Below, piece after piece: positions 9,111-17,248 of a stretch of 50,809 nt of DNA. Source of the stretch: Flavobacterium sp. UBA4098 (GTDB taxonomy: Bacteria > Bacteroidota > Bacteroidia > Flavobacteriales > Flavobacteriaceae). The stretch covers positions 1 to 50,809 of the forward strand of contig DFXW01000020.1 in the NCBI GenBank assembly GCA_002382495.1, given 5' to 3'. A model generated the notes under the pieces. It had not been told where the DNA came from. It saw nothing but the letters and a program-made list of their open reading frames with translations, and made no database searches. Made by a program: the position numbers and the translations under genes. How positions within the stretch are numbered: position 1 is the first letter of the stretch; every line of letters begins with the position of its first letter.

Positions 9111-10016
9111 TTACAATTCAAAGGTTTTTCCGTCATCGGCCAAAAGTACTTCAGGAAAAATGGTTCTTGCTTCTTCTTGAAATACGGTTATACTATCATA
9201 TCGCGTAGAATAATGCCCTAAAATTAACTGTTTTGCATTGGCTTTCAAAGCAATTCGTGCCGCTTCTTTAGCAGTTGAATGTAAGGTTTTATTGGCTAAA
9301 CTTACTTCTGATTCTAAAAAAGTAGATTCATGATACAGAACATCAACATTTTCGATAATTGGAATTATGTCTTCATGAAATACGGTATCAGAACAAAAAG
9401 CATAACTTTTCGGTTCAATTGGATCAAATGTTAGAACAGAATTTGCAATCAATCTTCCGTCTTCCAATGTAATATCCTTTCCGTTTTTAATTTTTTGATA
9501 GTAACAGCTCTCAATTTCATGATTCAGAACCGCATCCATATTCAACTTTCGTTCTCCCACTTTTTCTTGGAACAAAAAACCATTGGTATACACTCGATGT
9601 TTCAAAGGTATGGTTGTCACCAAAACTTTATCATCTTCAAAAACAACTTCACTTTCTTCCGATTCCAATTCGTGAAAATACAAACCGTAATTCGTCCATG
9701 AATTAGACAATCGCAATTGTAAAATGATAATCTCTTTAATTCCTTTTGGCCCGTAAATATGCAAATCGGTGGTTCTACCCAACAAACTAAATGTGGAAAT
9801 CAATCCGATCAAACCAAAAAAATGATCCCCATGCAAATGGGAAATAAAAACCTGATTGATTTTAGAAAATTTTATTTTATTTTTTCGAAGCTGTACTTGA
9901 GTTCCTTCACCACAATCAATTAAAAACATTCTGTTTTTAATCTCTAATACCTGGGAAGTTGGATTAGTAATCGTTCGTGGTGTAGCGGCATAACAGCCAA
10001 GGATAGTTAGTTTCAT
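9111..10016 (-). CDS. rnz: Ribonuclease Z
   Basis: This metallo-beta-lactamase-fold endonuclease cleaves tRNA precursors at the 3' side of the discriminator base. It is 301 residues, the short (RNase Z-S) form. The zinc motif HLHGDH lies near residue 60. Further ligands are in FCSDT, YHEST and the late LGHYSTRY motif. The start overlaps the stop of the upstream STAS-like gene by one base (TAATG on the minus strand at 10018-10014), which implies translational coupling. RNase P RNA is encoded 7 kb away, so both tRNA end-processing activities are represented in the window. Confidence 0.96.
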   Translation of the reverse strand: MKLTILGCYAATPRTITNPTSQVLEIKNRMFLIDCGEGTQVQLRKNKIKFSKINQVFISHLHGDHFFGLIGLISTFSLLGRTTDLHIYGPKGIKEIIILQLRLSNSWTNYGLYFHELESEESEVVFEDDKVLVTTIPLKHRVYTNGFLFQEKVGERKLNMDAVLNHEIESCYYQKIKNGKDITLEDGRLIANSVLTFDPIEPKSYAFCSDTVFHEDIIPIIENVDVLYHESTFLESEVSLANKTLHSTAKEAARIALKANAKQLILGHYSTRYDSITVFQEEARTIFPEVLLADDGKTFEL

Positions 10017-10348
10017 TAAAATCCTAAATCGCGTTCTATTTCATCCATCTCAATAATGTCATGTGCTTCCAAATTAGATGGAACTACAACTAATTGAGCA
10101 GGTACCGCATTAAAATCAATCCCTTCTGCAACTACAACAAAAGATTTTTTTAATTTTTTATGTTGTTTAGCTAAAGGCAATAGTAATTTTAATTCTTCAA
10201 GGGTAATTGATTTATTATGAGATAAATCAATAATTAAATTGTGTGAGTCAAAAGAAGTATTGGATTGCGACACTTTATTCAAAAATGAAGAGAAATCTCC
10301 TTGAGTATCTTTTATAGTAATCGTATGTCCTTTTTGATCTACTTTCAT
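10016..10348 (-). CDS. Small STAS-like conserved protein
   Basis: This 110-residue soluble protein has the beta-alpha alternation and the acidic N- and C-terminal stretches of an anti-sigma-antagonist (STAS) fold. It lacks the well-conserved phosphorylatable serine context that would identify a particular member. In flavobacteria this gene sits directly before rnz and is sometimes given the name ribonuclease Z by transfer from its neighbour. It has no metallo-beta-lactamase motif, so that name would be wrong. Function unknown; the one-base overlap with rnz suggests a linked role. Confidence 0.75.
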   Translation of the reverse strand: MKVDQKGHTITIKDTQGDFSSFLNKVSQSNTSFDSHNLIIDLSHNKSITLEELKLLLPLAKQHKKLKKSFVVVAEGIDFNAVPAQLVVVPSNLEAHDIIEMDEIERDLGF

Positions 10349-10362
10349 AAATGGAAATTAAT

Positions 10363-10374
10363 ACTGTAAACAGT
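10363..10374. other. Short inverted repeat ACTGT-AA-ACAGT
   Basis: Perfect 5-base arms with a 2-base centre lie in the 55-base gap between pyrB and the STAS-like gene. It is too short for a terminator and has no U-run. It could be an operator-like site or chance in AT-rich DNA. Confidence 0.3.
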
Positions 10375-10403
10375 TATTTTGTATAGTAAACAAGTTTAAA
10401 AAA

Positions 10404-11330
10404 CTATTGAATTTTAGAAGCTAAAAGATAGATCACCGCCATTCGAATAGCCACTCCATTTTCTACTTGGTCTAAGATAACTGATTGTTGTGAGTCGGCA
10501 ACATCACTTGTAATTTCAACTCCACGATTGATTGGTCCAGGGTGCATGATAACAATCTCTTTATTAAGCGAATCCAATAGGTTTTTATCAACACCATATT
10601 GTTGCGCGTATTCTCTAGTAGAAGGAAAATAATTCACATCCATTCGCTCATTTTGAACGCGTAACATATTAGCTACATCACACCATTCAAGTGCTTTACG
10701 AAGATTAGGCTCTACCGTTACTCCAAGTGATTCAATGTATTTCGGAATCAAAGTTTTGGGGCCGCAAACCTTTACTTCGGCACCTTGCATTTGCAAAGCA
10801 TAGATGTTAGACAAGGCTACTCGAGAATGTAAAATATCACCCACAATAACTACTTTTTTCCCAGCAACATCTCCTAATTTTTCACGAATCGAATAACTAT
10901 CAAGTAAAGCTTGCGTAGGATGCTCATGCGCGCCATCTCCCGCGTTAACAATACTAGCTTTTACATTTTTGGATAAGAAGTAAGCTGCTCCGGGGTTAGC
11001 ATGTCGCATGACTACCATATCCACTTTCATGGAAAGTATGTTATTTACAGTATCTATAAGGGTTTCTCCTTTTTTAACTGAAGATTGTGCTGCCGAAAAA
11101 CTAATTACATCAGCTGACAAACGTTTTTGGGCTAATTCAAATGAAAGTTTAGTTCGGGTACTGTTTTCAAAAAAGATATTTGCAATGGTAATGTCTCGTA
11201 AAGAAGGAACTTTCTTAATAGGACGATTGATAACTTCCTTAAAATGATCAGCGGTTTCAAAAATTAAGTCAATATCATTTTTATTGATATATTTAATTCC
11301 TAATAAATGATTTACGCTTAATTCTTTCAT
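10404..11330 (-). CDS. pyrB: Aspartate carbamoyltransferase, catalytic chain
   Basis: This enzyme condenses carbamoyl phosphate and aspartate in the second step of pyrimidine synthesis. It is 308 residues, typical. The carbamoyl-phosphate loop STRTKLSFE starts at residue 57, an HEHPTQALLD motif follows, and the aspartate-side MHPGPINRG motif is near the C-terminus. It lies 36 bases downstream of pyrR. No pyrI regulatory chain is encoded beside it, in keeping with the unregulated PyrB class that pairs with PyrR. Confidence 0.97.
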   Translation of the reverse strand: MKELSVNHLLGIKYINKNDIDLIFETADHFKEVINRPIKKVPSLRDITIANIFFENSTRTKLSFELAQKRLSADVISFSAAQSSVKKGETLIDTVNNILSMKVDMVVMRHANPGAAYFLSKNVKASIVNAGDGAHEHPTQALLDSYSIREKLGDVAGKKVVIVGDILHSRVALSNIYALQMQGAEVKVCGPKTLIPKYIESLGVTVEPNLRKALEWCDVANMLRVQNERMDVNYFPSTREYAQQYGVDKNLLDSLNKEIVIMHPGPINRGVEITSDVADSQQSVILDQVENGVAIRMAVIYLLASKIQ

Positions 11331-11366
11331 TTTTCTTTACAATTATATATTAATGAATGGCTGTTC

Positions 11367-11906
11367 TTAATTTGTAATTAAATAAACACCATCTTCTCCA
11401 TCATTTTCTTTCCAACATACTTTCACTTTTTCGTTATTAATCGCATCCACCTGTCTTCCTCTATAATCAGGCTGAATCGGTAAATTGCGACTAAAACGTC
11501 TGTCAATCAAGACCAACAATTCAATTTCAGAAGGTCGTCCAAAAGATTGAATCGCTGTTAAAGCCGAGCGAATACTGCGTCCAGTAAATAAAACGTCATC
11601 AATAAAAATGACTTTTTTATTTTCAACAATAAAATTAATATTGGTTTTATTAGCCTCCAAAGGTTTTTCCGTTCTTCTGAAGTCATCTCTAAAGAAAGTG
11701 ATATCTAAATAACCTAATGTGATTGCAGGGGTTTGGTATTCTTTTTCTAAGATTTCTTTCAAGCGTTCTGCCAAGAAAACTCCCCTGGGTTGTATACCTA
11801 CTAGAATAGTATCCGAGAAATCTAAGTGTTTTTCAATTAATTGACAAGCCAAACGATGTAGTATGATAGTAACTTCTTTTGCAGTAAGTAATACTTTTTG
11901 ACTCAT
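11367..11906 (-). CDS. pyrR: PyrR: pyrimidine regulator / uracil phosphoribosyltransferase
   Basis: PyrR is a phosphoribosyltransferase that in many bacteria also binds pyr mRNA. It is 179 residues from the ATG at 11906. The PRPP-binding motif is VIFIDDVLFTGRS, and the N-terminal segment with LTAKEV is typical. A longer in-frame start at 11972 exists, but the perfect -7 element TATATTTG at 11938-11931 lies inside that extension, so 11906 is favoured. It heads the pyrR-pyrB series. I found no anti-terminator or terminator leader upstream of pyrB, so RNA-based control by PyrR is not demonstrated here. Confidence 0.94.
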   Translation of the reverse strand: MSQKVLLTAKEVTIILHRLACQLIEKHLDFSDTILVGIQPRGVFLAERLKEILEKEYQTPAITLGYLDITFFRDDFRRTEKPLEANKTNINFIVENKKVIFIDDVLFTGRSIRSALTAIQSFGRPSEIELLVLIDRRFSRNLPIQPDYRGRQVDAINNEKVKVCWKENDGEDGVYLITN

Positions 11907-11990
11907 GGTAAAGTGTAATGTTTGGTTGGGCAAATATACAAATTCTGTTTTATGAATGATAATTAAAAACAACAGAAATAATTATCCAAA

Positions 11991-12018
11991 AAAAAGCCTT
12001 GAAAATTCAAGGCTTTTT
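11991..12018 (-). terminator. Rho-independent terminator after the ABC-F gene
   Basis: AAAAAGCCTTGAA and TTCAAGGCTTTTT form a near-perfect hairpin with U-runs on both strands. It lies 15 bases beyond the ABC-F stop (12033) on the minus strand. Confidence 0.85.
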
Positions 12019-12032
12019 AATTTATTTACAAA

Positions 12033-13649
12033 TTATGAATACATTTTAGTTCTTAATTCTTGTACTTTATCATCATCCAAATAATCGTCGAATGTCATGT
12101 AACGATCAATCGCTCCATTGGGTGTTAATTCAACTACTCTATTACCTACAGTTTGTGCAAATTCGTGGTCATGAGTAGTAAATATGACAGAACCTTTAAA
12201 GTTTTTTAACGAATTATTGAAAGCTGTAATGGACTCTAAGTCCAAGTGGTTTGTAGGCTCGTCTAACATTAAAATATTGGCGCGTTCCATCATCATGCGA
12301 GACAACATACAACGCACTTTTTCTCCTCCTGATAATACACGGCTTGTTTTTAAAGCTTCTTCTCCAGAGAAAATCATTTTCCCTAAGAATCCTCTAATGA
12401 AAACTTCATCTCTTTCTTCCTCTGTTTTTGCCCATTGACGCAGCCAATCTACTAAAGTCAAATCATTTTCAAAATACGAATGGTTTTCAGCTGGCAAATA
12501 CGCCTGGTTAGTTGTAATTCCCCAATCAAAGGTACCATCATCAGCTTTTTGATTGCCGTTTACTATTTCGTAAAAAGCGGTTGTAGCACGTGAATCTTTA
12601 GAGAAAAGAACAATCTTATCCCCTTTTGCCATGTTTAAATCCACTCCTTTAAACAAAAGCTCTCCATCAATAGAAGCACTAAGGTTTTCTACATTTAAAA
12701 TTTGGTCACCCGCTTCACGGTCTTGATCAAAAATAATAGCAGGATAGCGACGACTTGAAGGTTTAATTTCAGAAATATTCAATTTCGAAATCATTTTTTT
12801 ACGAGAAGTCGCTTGTTTTGACTTAGCCACATTCGCAGAAAAACGACGAATAAATTCTTCTAATTCTTGTTTCTTTTCTTCGGCTTTTTTGTTTTGTTGT
12901 GCACGTTGTTTCGCCGCTAACTGGCTCGATTCGTACCAAAAAGTATAGTTTCCTGAATAATGATTGATTTTTCCGAAATCAATATCAGAAATATGGGTAC
13001 AAACCGCATCTAAAAAGTGACGGTCGTGCGATACTACAATTACCGTATTTTCATAATTGGCCAAGAAATTTTCTAACCAAGCAATTGTTTCAAAATCCAA
13101 GTCATTGGTCGGCTCATCCATAATAAGCACGTCAGGATTCCCAAAAAGAGCTTGTGCCAAAAGCACACGCACTTTGATCTTTCCTTCCAAGTCGGCCATC
13201 ATGGTATAATGATTGTCCTCTGTAATTCCTAAATTGGACAACATGGAAGCCGCATCAGAATCGGCATTCCAACCATTCATTTCTTCAAATTGCACTTGCA
13301 ACTCACCTATTCTATCTGCATTGGAATCGTTATAATCTAAATACAATTCGTCCATTTCTTTTTTAACGGCATACAAAACCTTGTTCCCCATCATTACGGT
13401 TTCCAAAACAGTATAATCGTCAAACATATTGTGGTTTTGATTTAAAACCGACATACGCTTTCCTGGCTCCAAATGAATATGACCCGATGTTGGATCCATT
13501 TCGCCTGAGATAATCTTTAAGAAAGTTGATTTTCCAGCACCATTGGCTCCAATAACACCATAAATATTACCTTGGGTAAAAGTGGTATTTACTTCATCGA
13601 ATAAAATTCGCTTTCCAAACTGAACAGATAGATTATTAACTGATAACAT
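12033..13649 (-). CDS. ABC-F ATPase, YbiT-like ribosome-associated factor
   Basis: This 538-residue soluble protein has two ABC domains, a linker (about 235-300) and no membrane segments. Aligned from memory with E. coli YbiT (about 530 residues), it agrees throughout, including the conserved linker region near SANVAKSKQATSR. ABC-F proteins bind the ribosomal E site and act on stalled or initiating ribosomes. NBD1 has Walker A GANGAGKS (34-41) and Walker B IMDEP, but its signature is LEGKIKVR (154-161). NBD2 has signature LSGGEKVR (439-446) and MLDEP, but the Walker A position reads SKDSRATT (350-357), without glycines or lysine. A perfect -7 element TACTTTTG at 13674-13667 precedes the gene, and a terminator follows at 11991-12018. 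Confidence 0.93.
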   Translation of the reverse strand: MLSVNNLSVQFGKRILFDEVNTTFTQGNIYGVIGANGAGKSTFLKIISGEMDPTSGHIHLEPGKRMSVLNQNHNMFDDYTVLETVMMGNKVLYAVKKEMDELYLDYNDSNADRIGELQVQFEEMNGWNADSDAASMLSNLGITEDNHYTMMADLEGKIKVRVLLAQALFGNPDVLIMDEPTNDLDFETIAWLENFLANYENTVIVVSHDRHFLDAVCTHISDIDFGKINHYSGNYTFWYESSQLAAKQRAQQNKKAEEKKQELEEFIRRFSANVAKSKQATSRKKMISKLNISEIKPSSRRYPAIIFDQDREAGDQILNVENLSASIDGELLFKGVDLNMAKGDKIVLFSKDSRATTAFYEIVNGNQKADDGTFDWGITTNQAYLPAENHSYFENDLTLVDWLRQWAKTEEERDEVFIRGFLGKMIFSGEEALKTSRVLSGGEKVRCMLSRMMMERANILMLDEPTNHLDLESITAFNNSLKNFKGSVIFTTHDHEFAQTVGNRVVELTPNGAIDRYMTFDDYLDDDKVQELRTKMYS

Positions 13650-13912
13650 GTGTTTATTTTTTTTTGCAAAAGTAGCAAAAAACTAAATAGAATCATCTTT
13701 AAATTCTCAAGGTGAGGCACAGTCCTTATGTAATTAAGAAAAACAAGTAGTCCAATCGATGTAGTAATAAAAAATCAGTGAATGTTATAAAAAACTATTT
13801 ATTCGACAATTTTAACAATATTTACACCAAAATATTTTTTTTTAATTTTTGTAACAAATACTTTTACATCTTTACAGCAATTAATTATCACAAACTAAAA
13901 AAACCAAAAAAA

Positions 13913-15574
13913 ATGAATTCAGAACAAACGAAGTCGAATAATTCGGCACTATCGACCTTAATTACGGTCTTTTTCTTTTGGGGATTTATTGGAGCATCAA
14001 ACGGTGTTTTCATCCCTTTTTGTAAAGCTAAATTCGGATTAGATCAATTTCAAAGTCAGCTAATTGACTTCGCTTTTTACGGAGCTTACTATATTGGTGC
14101 TTTATTACTATTTATTTTTAGTAGTACTGCCAAAAGAGACATTCTAAACGGATGGGGATTTAAAAAAGGAATTATTTACGGATTGTTGATTAGTACTTTT
14201 GGTGCTGCATTGATGATCTTAGCAGTTATTCAAGGAAGTTATTTATTCATACTAGGTGCTTTATTTATTGTAGCATTAGGATTCTCCTTACAACAAACAT
14301 CTGCACAACCTTTTGCTGCTTCTTTAGGAGAACCGCACACTGCTTCTAGCCGATTGAACTTAGCTGGAGGTATCAACTCTTTAGGAACAACTATAGGACC
14401 GATCGTAGTATCCTTTGCGCTTTTTGGAGTTATTTCTGGAGTTAGTATTGAAGAGTTTGCTCAAAAAGCAGATTCATTAGATTCTATGATTACTTTATAT
14501 ATGGCTGTAGGTGGTTTATTTTTATTAGCAGCTGCATTATTCCATTTTTCGAAAAAATTACCTGCAGGAAAAAGCGATGATACATTTGAAACTGCCAATA
14601 AAGCTTTAAACACACTTGTCATAATTACGTTATTATTAGTTGTTATTTTTGGATATATTTTTGCTAGATATGAAGATCCAGAATTTATAACTCGATTTAT
14701 CGAAAATAGAGAAGTTGATTACTTAGGATTAGGGTTAACTATTTCTACTTTGTTAGTTGTAGTTATTGGGTTGTTATTTGCCAATACTACTGCACAAAAA
14801 AATCCTGAAGGATGGGGTGCGATGAAATACCCGCAATTAGTTCTTGGAATGCTTGCTTTGTTCTCTTATGTAGGTGTAGAAGTAAGTATTGGAAGTAATT
14901 TAGGCGAATTACTAAAAACTGACGATTTTGGTGCCATTACTGGACCAGGACTTGCTCCATTTATGTCTATGTATTGGGGAAGTTTAATGATTGGACGTTG
15001 GGCTGGTGCGATTTCAGTTTTTAACCCATCTTCTCAAATGAGAAAGATTTTATTGATTGCAGTTCCTTATGTTGCGTTTGGTGTTGTTTTAGCAGCTAAT
15101 GCAATTTCAGGTCAAGATATTACTCCTTTGTATGCTTATGCATTTGTAATTGTTTTCCAAATTGTTGGTTTCTTCTTAGGAAAAGATCAACCATCAAGAA
15201 CCTTATTAATTTTTGGTTTATTAGGAGCTATTGCGATGTTAATAGGTTTAGCTACCACCGGTACAATAGCAATTTTCGCCTTCATGAGTGGTGGTTTATT
15301 CTTGAGTATTATGTGGCCTTGTATATTCTCATTAGGAATTGCAGGATTAGGAAAATATACTTCTCAAGGTGCCGCTTTCTTAGTAATGATGATTTTAGGA
15401 GGTGGAATTATACCTCCATTACAAGGTAAACTAGCTGATGTTATCGGAATTCATACTTCGTACTTCATTCCTGTATTGTGTTTTGCCTTTATTGCATTTT
15501 ACGGCTGGAAAGTAATCGGAATTTTAGAAAAACAAGGTATTGGAAACGATATCGAAGTGGGTGGTGGACACTAA
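13913..15574 (+). CDS. Sugar MFS transporter (FucP/GlcP-like)
   Basis: This 553-residue inner-membrane protein has about 12-14 hydrophobic segments and resembles the FucP-type sugar:H+ symporters common in Bacteroidota. The N-terminal segment has FFFWGFIGASNGVFIPF and the conserved FQSQLIDFAFYGAYY region. Another conserved block, QPFAASLGEP, follows near residue 130. It is longer than E. coli FucP (about 440 residues) because of extra sequence in the middle. The reading frame extends 45 codons upstream, but those codons are low-complexity and the ATG at 13913 begins a normal family N-terminus. It is a single gene with its own terminator. The sugar cannot be told from sequence. Confidence 0.9.
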   Translation: MNSEQTKSNNSALSTLITVFFFWGFIGASNGVFIPFCKAKFGLDQFQSQLIDFAFYGAYYIGALLLFIFSSTAKRDILNGWGFKKGIIYGLLISTFGAALMILAVIQGSYLFILGALFIVALGFSLQQTSAQPFAASLGEPHTASSRLNLAGGINSLGTTIGPIVVSFALFGVISGVSIEEFAQKADSLDSMITLYMAVGGLFLLAAALFHFSKKLPAGKSDDTFETANKALNTLVIITLLLVVIFGYIFARYEDPEFITRFIENREVDYLGLGLTISTLLVVVIGLLFANTTAQKNPEGWGAMKYPQLVLGMLALFSYVGVEVSIGSNLGELLKTDDFGAITGPGLAPFMSMYWGSLMIGRWAGAISVFNPSSQMRKILLIAVPYVAFGVVLAANAISGQDITPLYAYAFVIVFQIVGFFLGKDQPSRTLLIFGLLGAIAMLIGLATTGTIAIFAFMSGGLFLSIMWPCIFSLGIAGLGKYTSQGAAFLVMMILGGGIIPPLQGKLADVIGIHTSYFIPVLCFAFIAFYGWKVIGILEKQGIGNDIEVGGGH

Positions 15575-15599
15575 AAAATAGACAACTAACCAAAACCAA

Positions 15600-15627
15600 A
15601 AAAATCCCATCAATTGATGGGATTTTT
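15600..15627. terminator. Bidirectional terminator between the MFS gene and fsa
   Basis: AAAAATCCCATCA and TGATGGGATTTTT form a perfect stem with A- and T-runs on both sides. It lies between convergent stops at 15574 (+) and 15647 (-), so it can serve both genes. Confidence 0.88.
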
Positions 15628-15646
15628 TAATTTATAAAAGAAAATA

Positions 15647-16303
15647 TTATTTATTTCCTTTTTCAAAATCAGCAACAAATTGTGCTAATCCAATATCTGT
15701 TAATGGGTGTTTCAACAATCCGTAGATAGCAGAAAGAGGTCCTGTCATTACATCGGCTCCGATTTTAGCACAGTTCATAATATGCATAGTGTGACGCACA
15801 GAAGCTGCTAAAATTTGTGTTTCAAATCCGTAGTTATCATAGATTAGTCTAATTTCTTCAATCAAAGCTAATCCATCTGTAGAAACATCATCCAAACGGC
15901 CGATAAACGGAGAAACATAAGTAGCTCCAGCTTTAGCAGCTAATAATGCTTGTCCTGCAGAAAATACTAAGGTAACATTAGTTCTGATGCCTTTATCTGA
16001 AAAATATTTGGCAGCCATAACCCCTTCTTTGGTCATAGGTAATTTAACCACAATTTGCTCGTGTAGATCAGCTAACTCCTCACCTTCCTTCACCATACCC
16101 TCAAAATCCAAAGCGTTTACTTCAGCACTAACATCTCCATCAACTAGATTACAGATGTCTACATAGTGTTTCAAGATATTGTTTTTTCCAGTAATGCCTT
16201 CTTTGGCCATTAATGACGGATTAGTTGTTACTCCATCCAAAACGCCTAAAGCTTGTGCTTCTTTAATTTGAGCTAAATTAGCTGTGTCTATAAAAAATTT
16301 CAT
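15647..16303 (-). CDS. fsa: Fructose-6-phosphate aldolase / small transaldolase
   Basis: This 218-residue protein matches the short transaldolase (TalC/FSA) family from its first residues, MKFFIDTANL. The Schiff-base lysine is in IVVKLPMT (about residue 86), and the phosphate-binding region near SPFIGRLDD is intact. It makes or cleaves fructose 6-phosphate, or moves a dihydroxyacetone unit in the pentose phosphate pathway; which of the two cannot be decided by eye. The frame is open upstream to 16417, but that part is not family sequence and overlaps a terminator. A perfect promoter abuts the ATG (16306-16336), so the mRNA may be leaderless. Confidence 0.94.
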   Translation of the reverse strand: MKFFIDTANLAQIKEAQALGVLDGVTTNPSLMAKEGITGKNNILKHYVDICNLVDGDVSAEVNALDFEGMVKEGEELADLHEQIVVKLPMTKEGVMAAKYFSDKGIRTNVTLVFSAGQALLAAKAGATYVSPFIGRLDDVSTDGLALIEEIRLIYDNYGFETQILAASVRHTMHIMNCAKIGADVMTGPLSAIYGLLKHPLTDIGLAQFVADFEKGNK

Positions 16304-16305
16304 TC

Positions 16306-16336
16306 CAAATATATTTAGTTGTGAATACGCTAACAA
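16306..16336 (-). promoter_or_regulatory. fsa promoter directly abutting the start codon
   Basis: Minus-strand TTG (16336-16334), a 20-base spacer and a perfect TATATTTG (16313-16306). Only two bases separate the box from the ATG at 16303, so transcription would begin at or just inside the start codon. Confidence 0.62.
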
Positions 16337-16381
16337 AAGTAAGAAATGAATTGAGAACAAAAAATAAAATAAATGCATAAA

Positions 16382-16410
16382 AAAACCGCCTCTTTTCAGA
16401 GGCGGTTTAA
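16382..16410 (-). terminator. Terminator after proteorhodopsin
   Basis: AAAACCGCCTCT and AGAGGCGGTTT form a GC-rich hairpin 20 bases beyond the rhodopsin stop (16430). The U-run on the minus strand is supplied by the A6 tract at 16378-16385. Confidence 0.82.
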
Positions 16411-16429
16411 TAATCAATATCTTAAATTT

Positions 16430-17161
16430 CTAGTTTGAACTAGAAGTAGATTTAACAGCTAAGTTGTAAACAACCAATCCAAATCCGATTTTGTTGATAG
16501 CATCTGCAATGTTATATGCAACATCTACACTTCCTTTTCCAAGGAAACTTGTGTACCAACCATCAGTTCCTAACATGTATCCTAATGGGTAAATTGCCCA
16601 TCCTACAAGTACGAACCAACATAAGATTTTGTGTGAGGCCAATACATCTCCACCAGCAGCTTTTGCTAATTTTGAAGCTTCGCCAAACCAAATTTCGTAA
16701 ACAATTAAGAAATAAGCAACTCCAGAGATGAATCCCCACATAGCAGCTTGATCACTAAAAATTGTTTCTCCAAAGTATCCTGTTACCAACATCACAATTG
16801 AGTAGAAAATCATTTTCCACAACAAGCTCTGTTTTGCACCAGCAACTTTAAGAATTAAATAAAACTCAAGACACATCAACGGCACAGTAAGTACCCAATC
16901 CACGTATCTAAAGAACGTTGGCGACTCTTGGAACGCATTCCAATAATCACGCATGTAAAAGTAGTGTACTGCAGCAATAAAAGTAATCAATCCAGATACT
17001 AATACCGAAGTACGCCATTTCTTATCGAACTGACTTAACGATAAGAAGAAAAAAGCCGAAGCAGCCATCATAGCCATGCTTCCAATGAAGAATGTAAATC
17101 CAACATAGTCGTTAGGTAGCATTTTTGCTACATTCGCAGAAATAAACATAAAATTTGACAT
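16430..17161 (-). CDS. Proteorhodopsin, light-driven outward proton pump (green type)
   Basis: This seven-helix retinal protein of 243 residues starts at the ATG at 17161. Helix C carries Arg85, Asp88 (proton acceptor), Thr92 and Glu99 (donor), the DTE set of proton-pumping proteorhodopsins. His66 matches the conserved histidine that pairs with the acceptor. Met96 occupies the spectral-tuning site, where Leu/Met gives green and Gln gives blue absorption. Lys224 in helix G (AINKIGFG) is the retinal-binding lysine. All seven helices are intact, so the pump should be functional. The neighbouring divergent blh gene makes the chromophore. Upstream in-frame codons to 17221 are AT-rich non-family sequence. 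Confidence 0.97.
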   Translation of the reverse strand: MSNFMFISANVAKMLPNDYVGFTFFIGSMAMMAASAFFFLSLSQFDKKWRTSVLVSGLITFIAAVHYFYMRDYWNAFQESPTFFRYVDWVLTVPLMCLEFYLILKVAGAKQSLLWKMIFYSIVMLVTGYFGETIFSDQAAMWGFISGVAYFLIVYEIWFGEASKLAKAAGGDVLASHKILCWFVLVGWAIYPLGYMLGTDGWYTSFLGKGSVDVAYNIADAINKIGFGLVVYNLAVKSTSSSN

Positions 17162-17248
17162 AAAATAAAAATTTAGGTTAATTAATAATATAAATTTACA
17201 TTTAAAAAAAACACAAATCATAATTTATTGTTTATTTTTTTTAATAAA
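17162..17248. promoter_or_regulatory. Divergent promoter region between proteorhodopsin and blh
   Basis: This 87-base, extremely AT-rich gap must hold the promoters of both divergent genes. The palindromic TAAATTTA (17191-17198) could serve as a -7 element toward proteorhodopsin, and TACATTTA (17197-17204) toward blh; each differs from TAnnTTTG only in its last base. No well-spaced TTG is seen for either, so the assignment is weak. No obvious operator is visible. Confidence 0.35.

Noticed and set aside
13778..13912. N-terminal extension of the MFS transporter
   Set aside because: AT-rich low-complexity codons with no family similarity; the ATG at 13913 precedes the expected N-terminus.
16304..16417. 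N-terminal extension of the transaldolase
   Set aside because: It contains the rhodopsin terminator and the fsa promoter; the family begins MKFFIDTANL.
17228..17248. TTG start of blh at 17228
   Set aside because: Two ATG codons follow in frame (17249, 17273), and the extra residues are encoded by T-rich leader.
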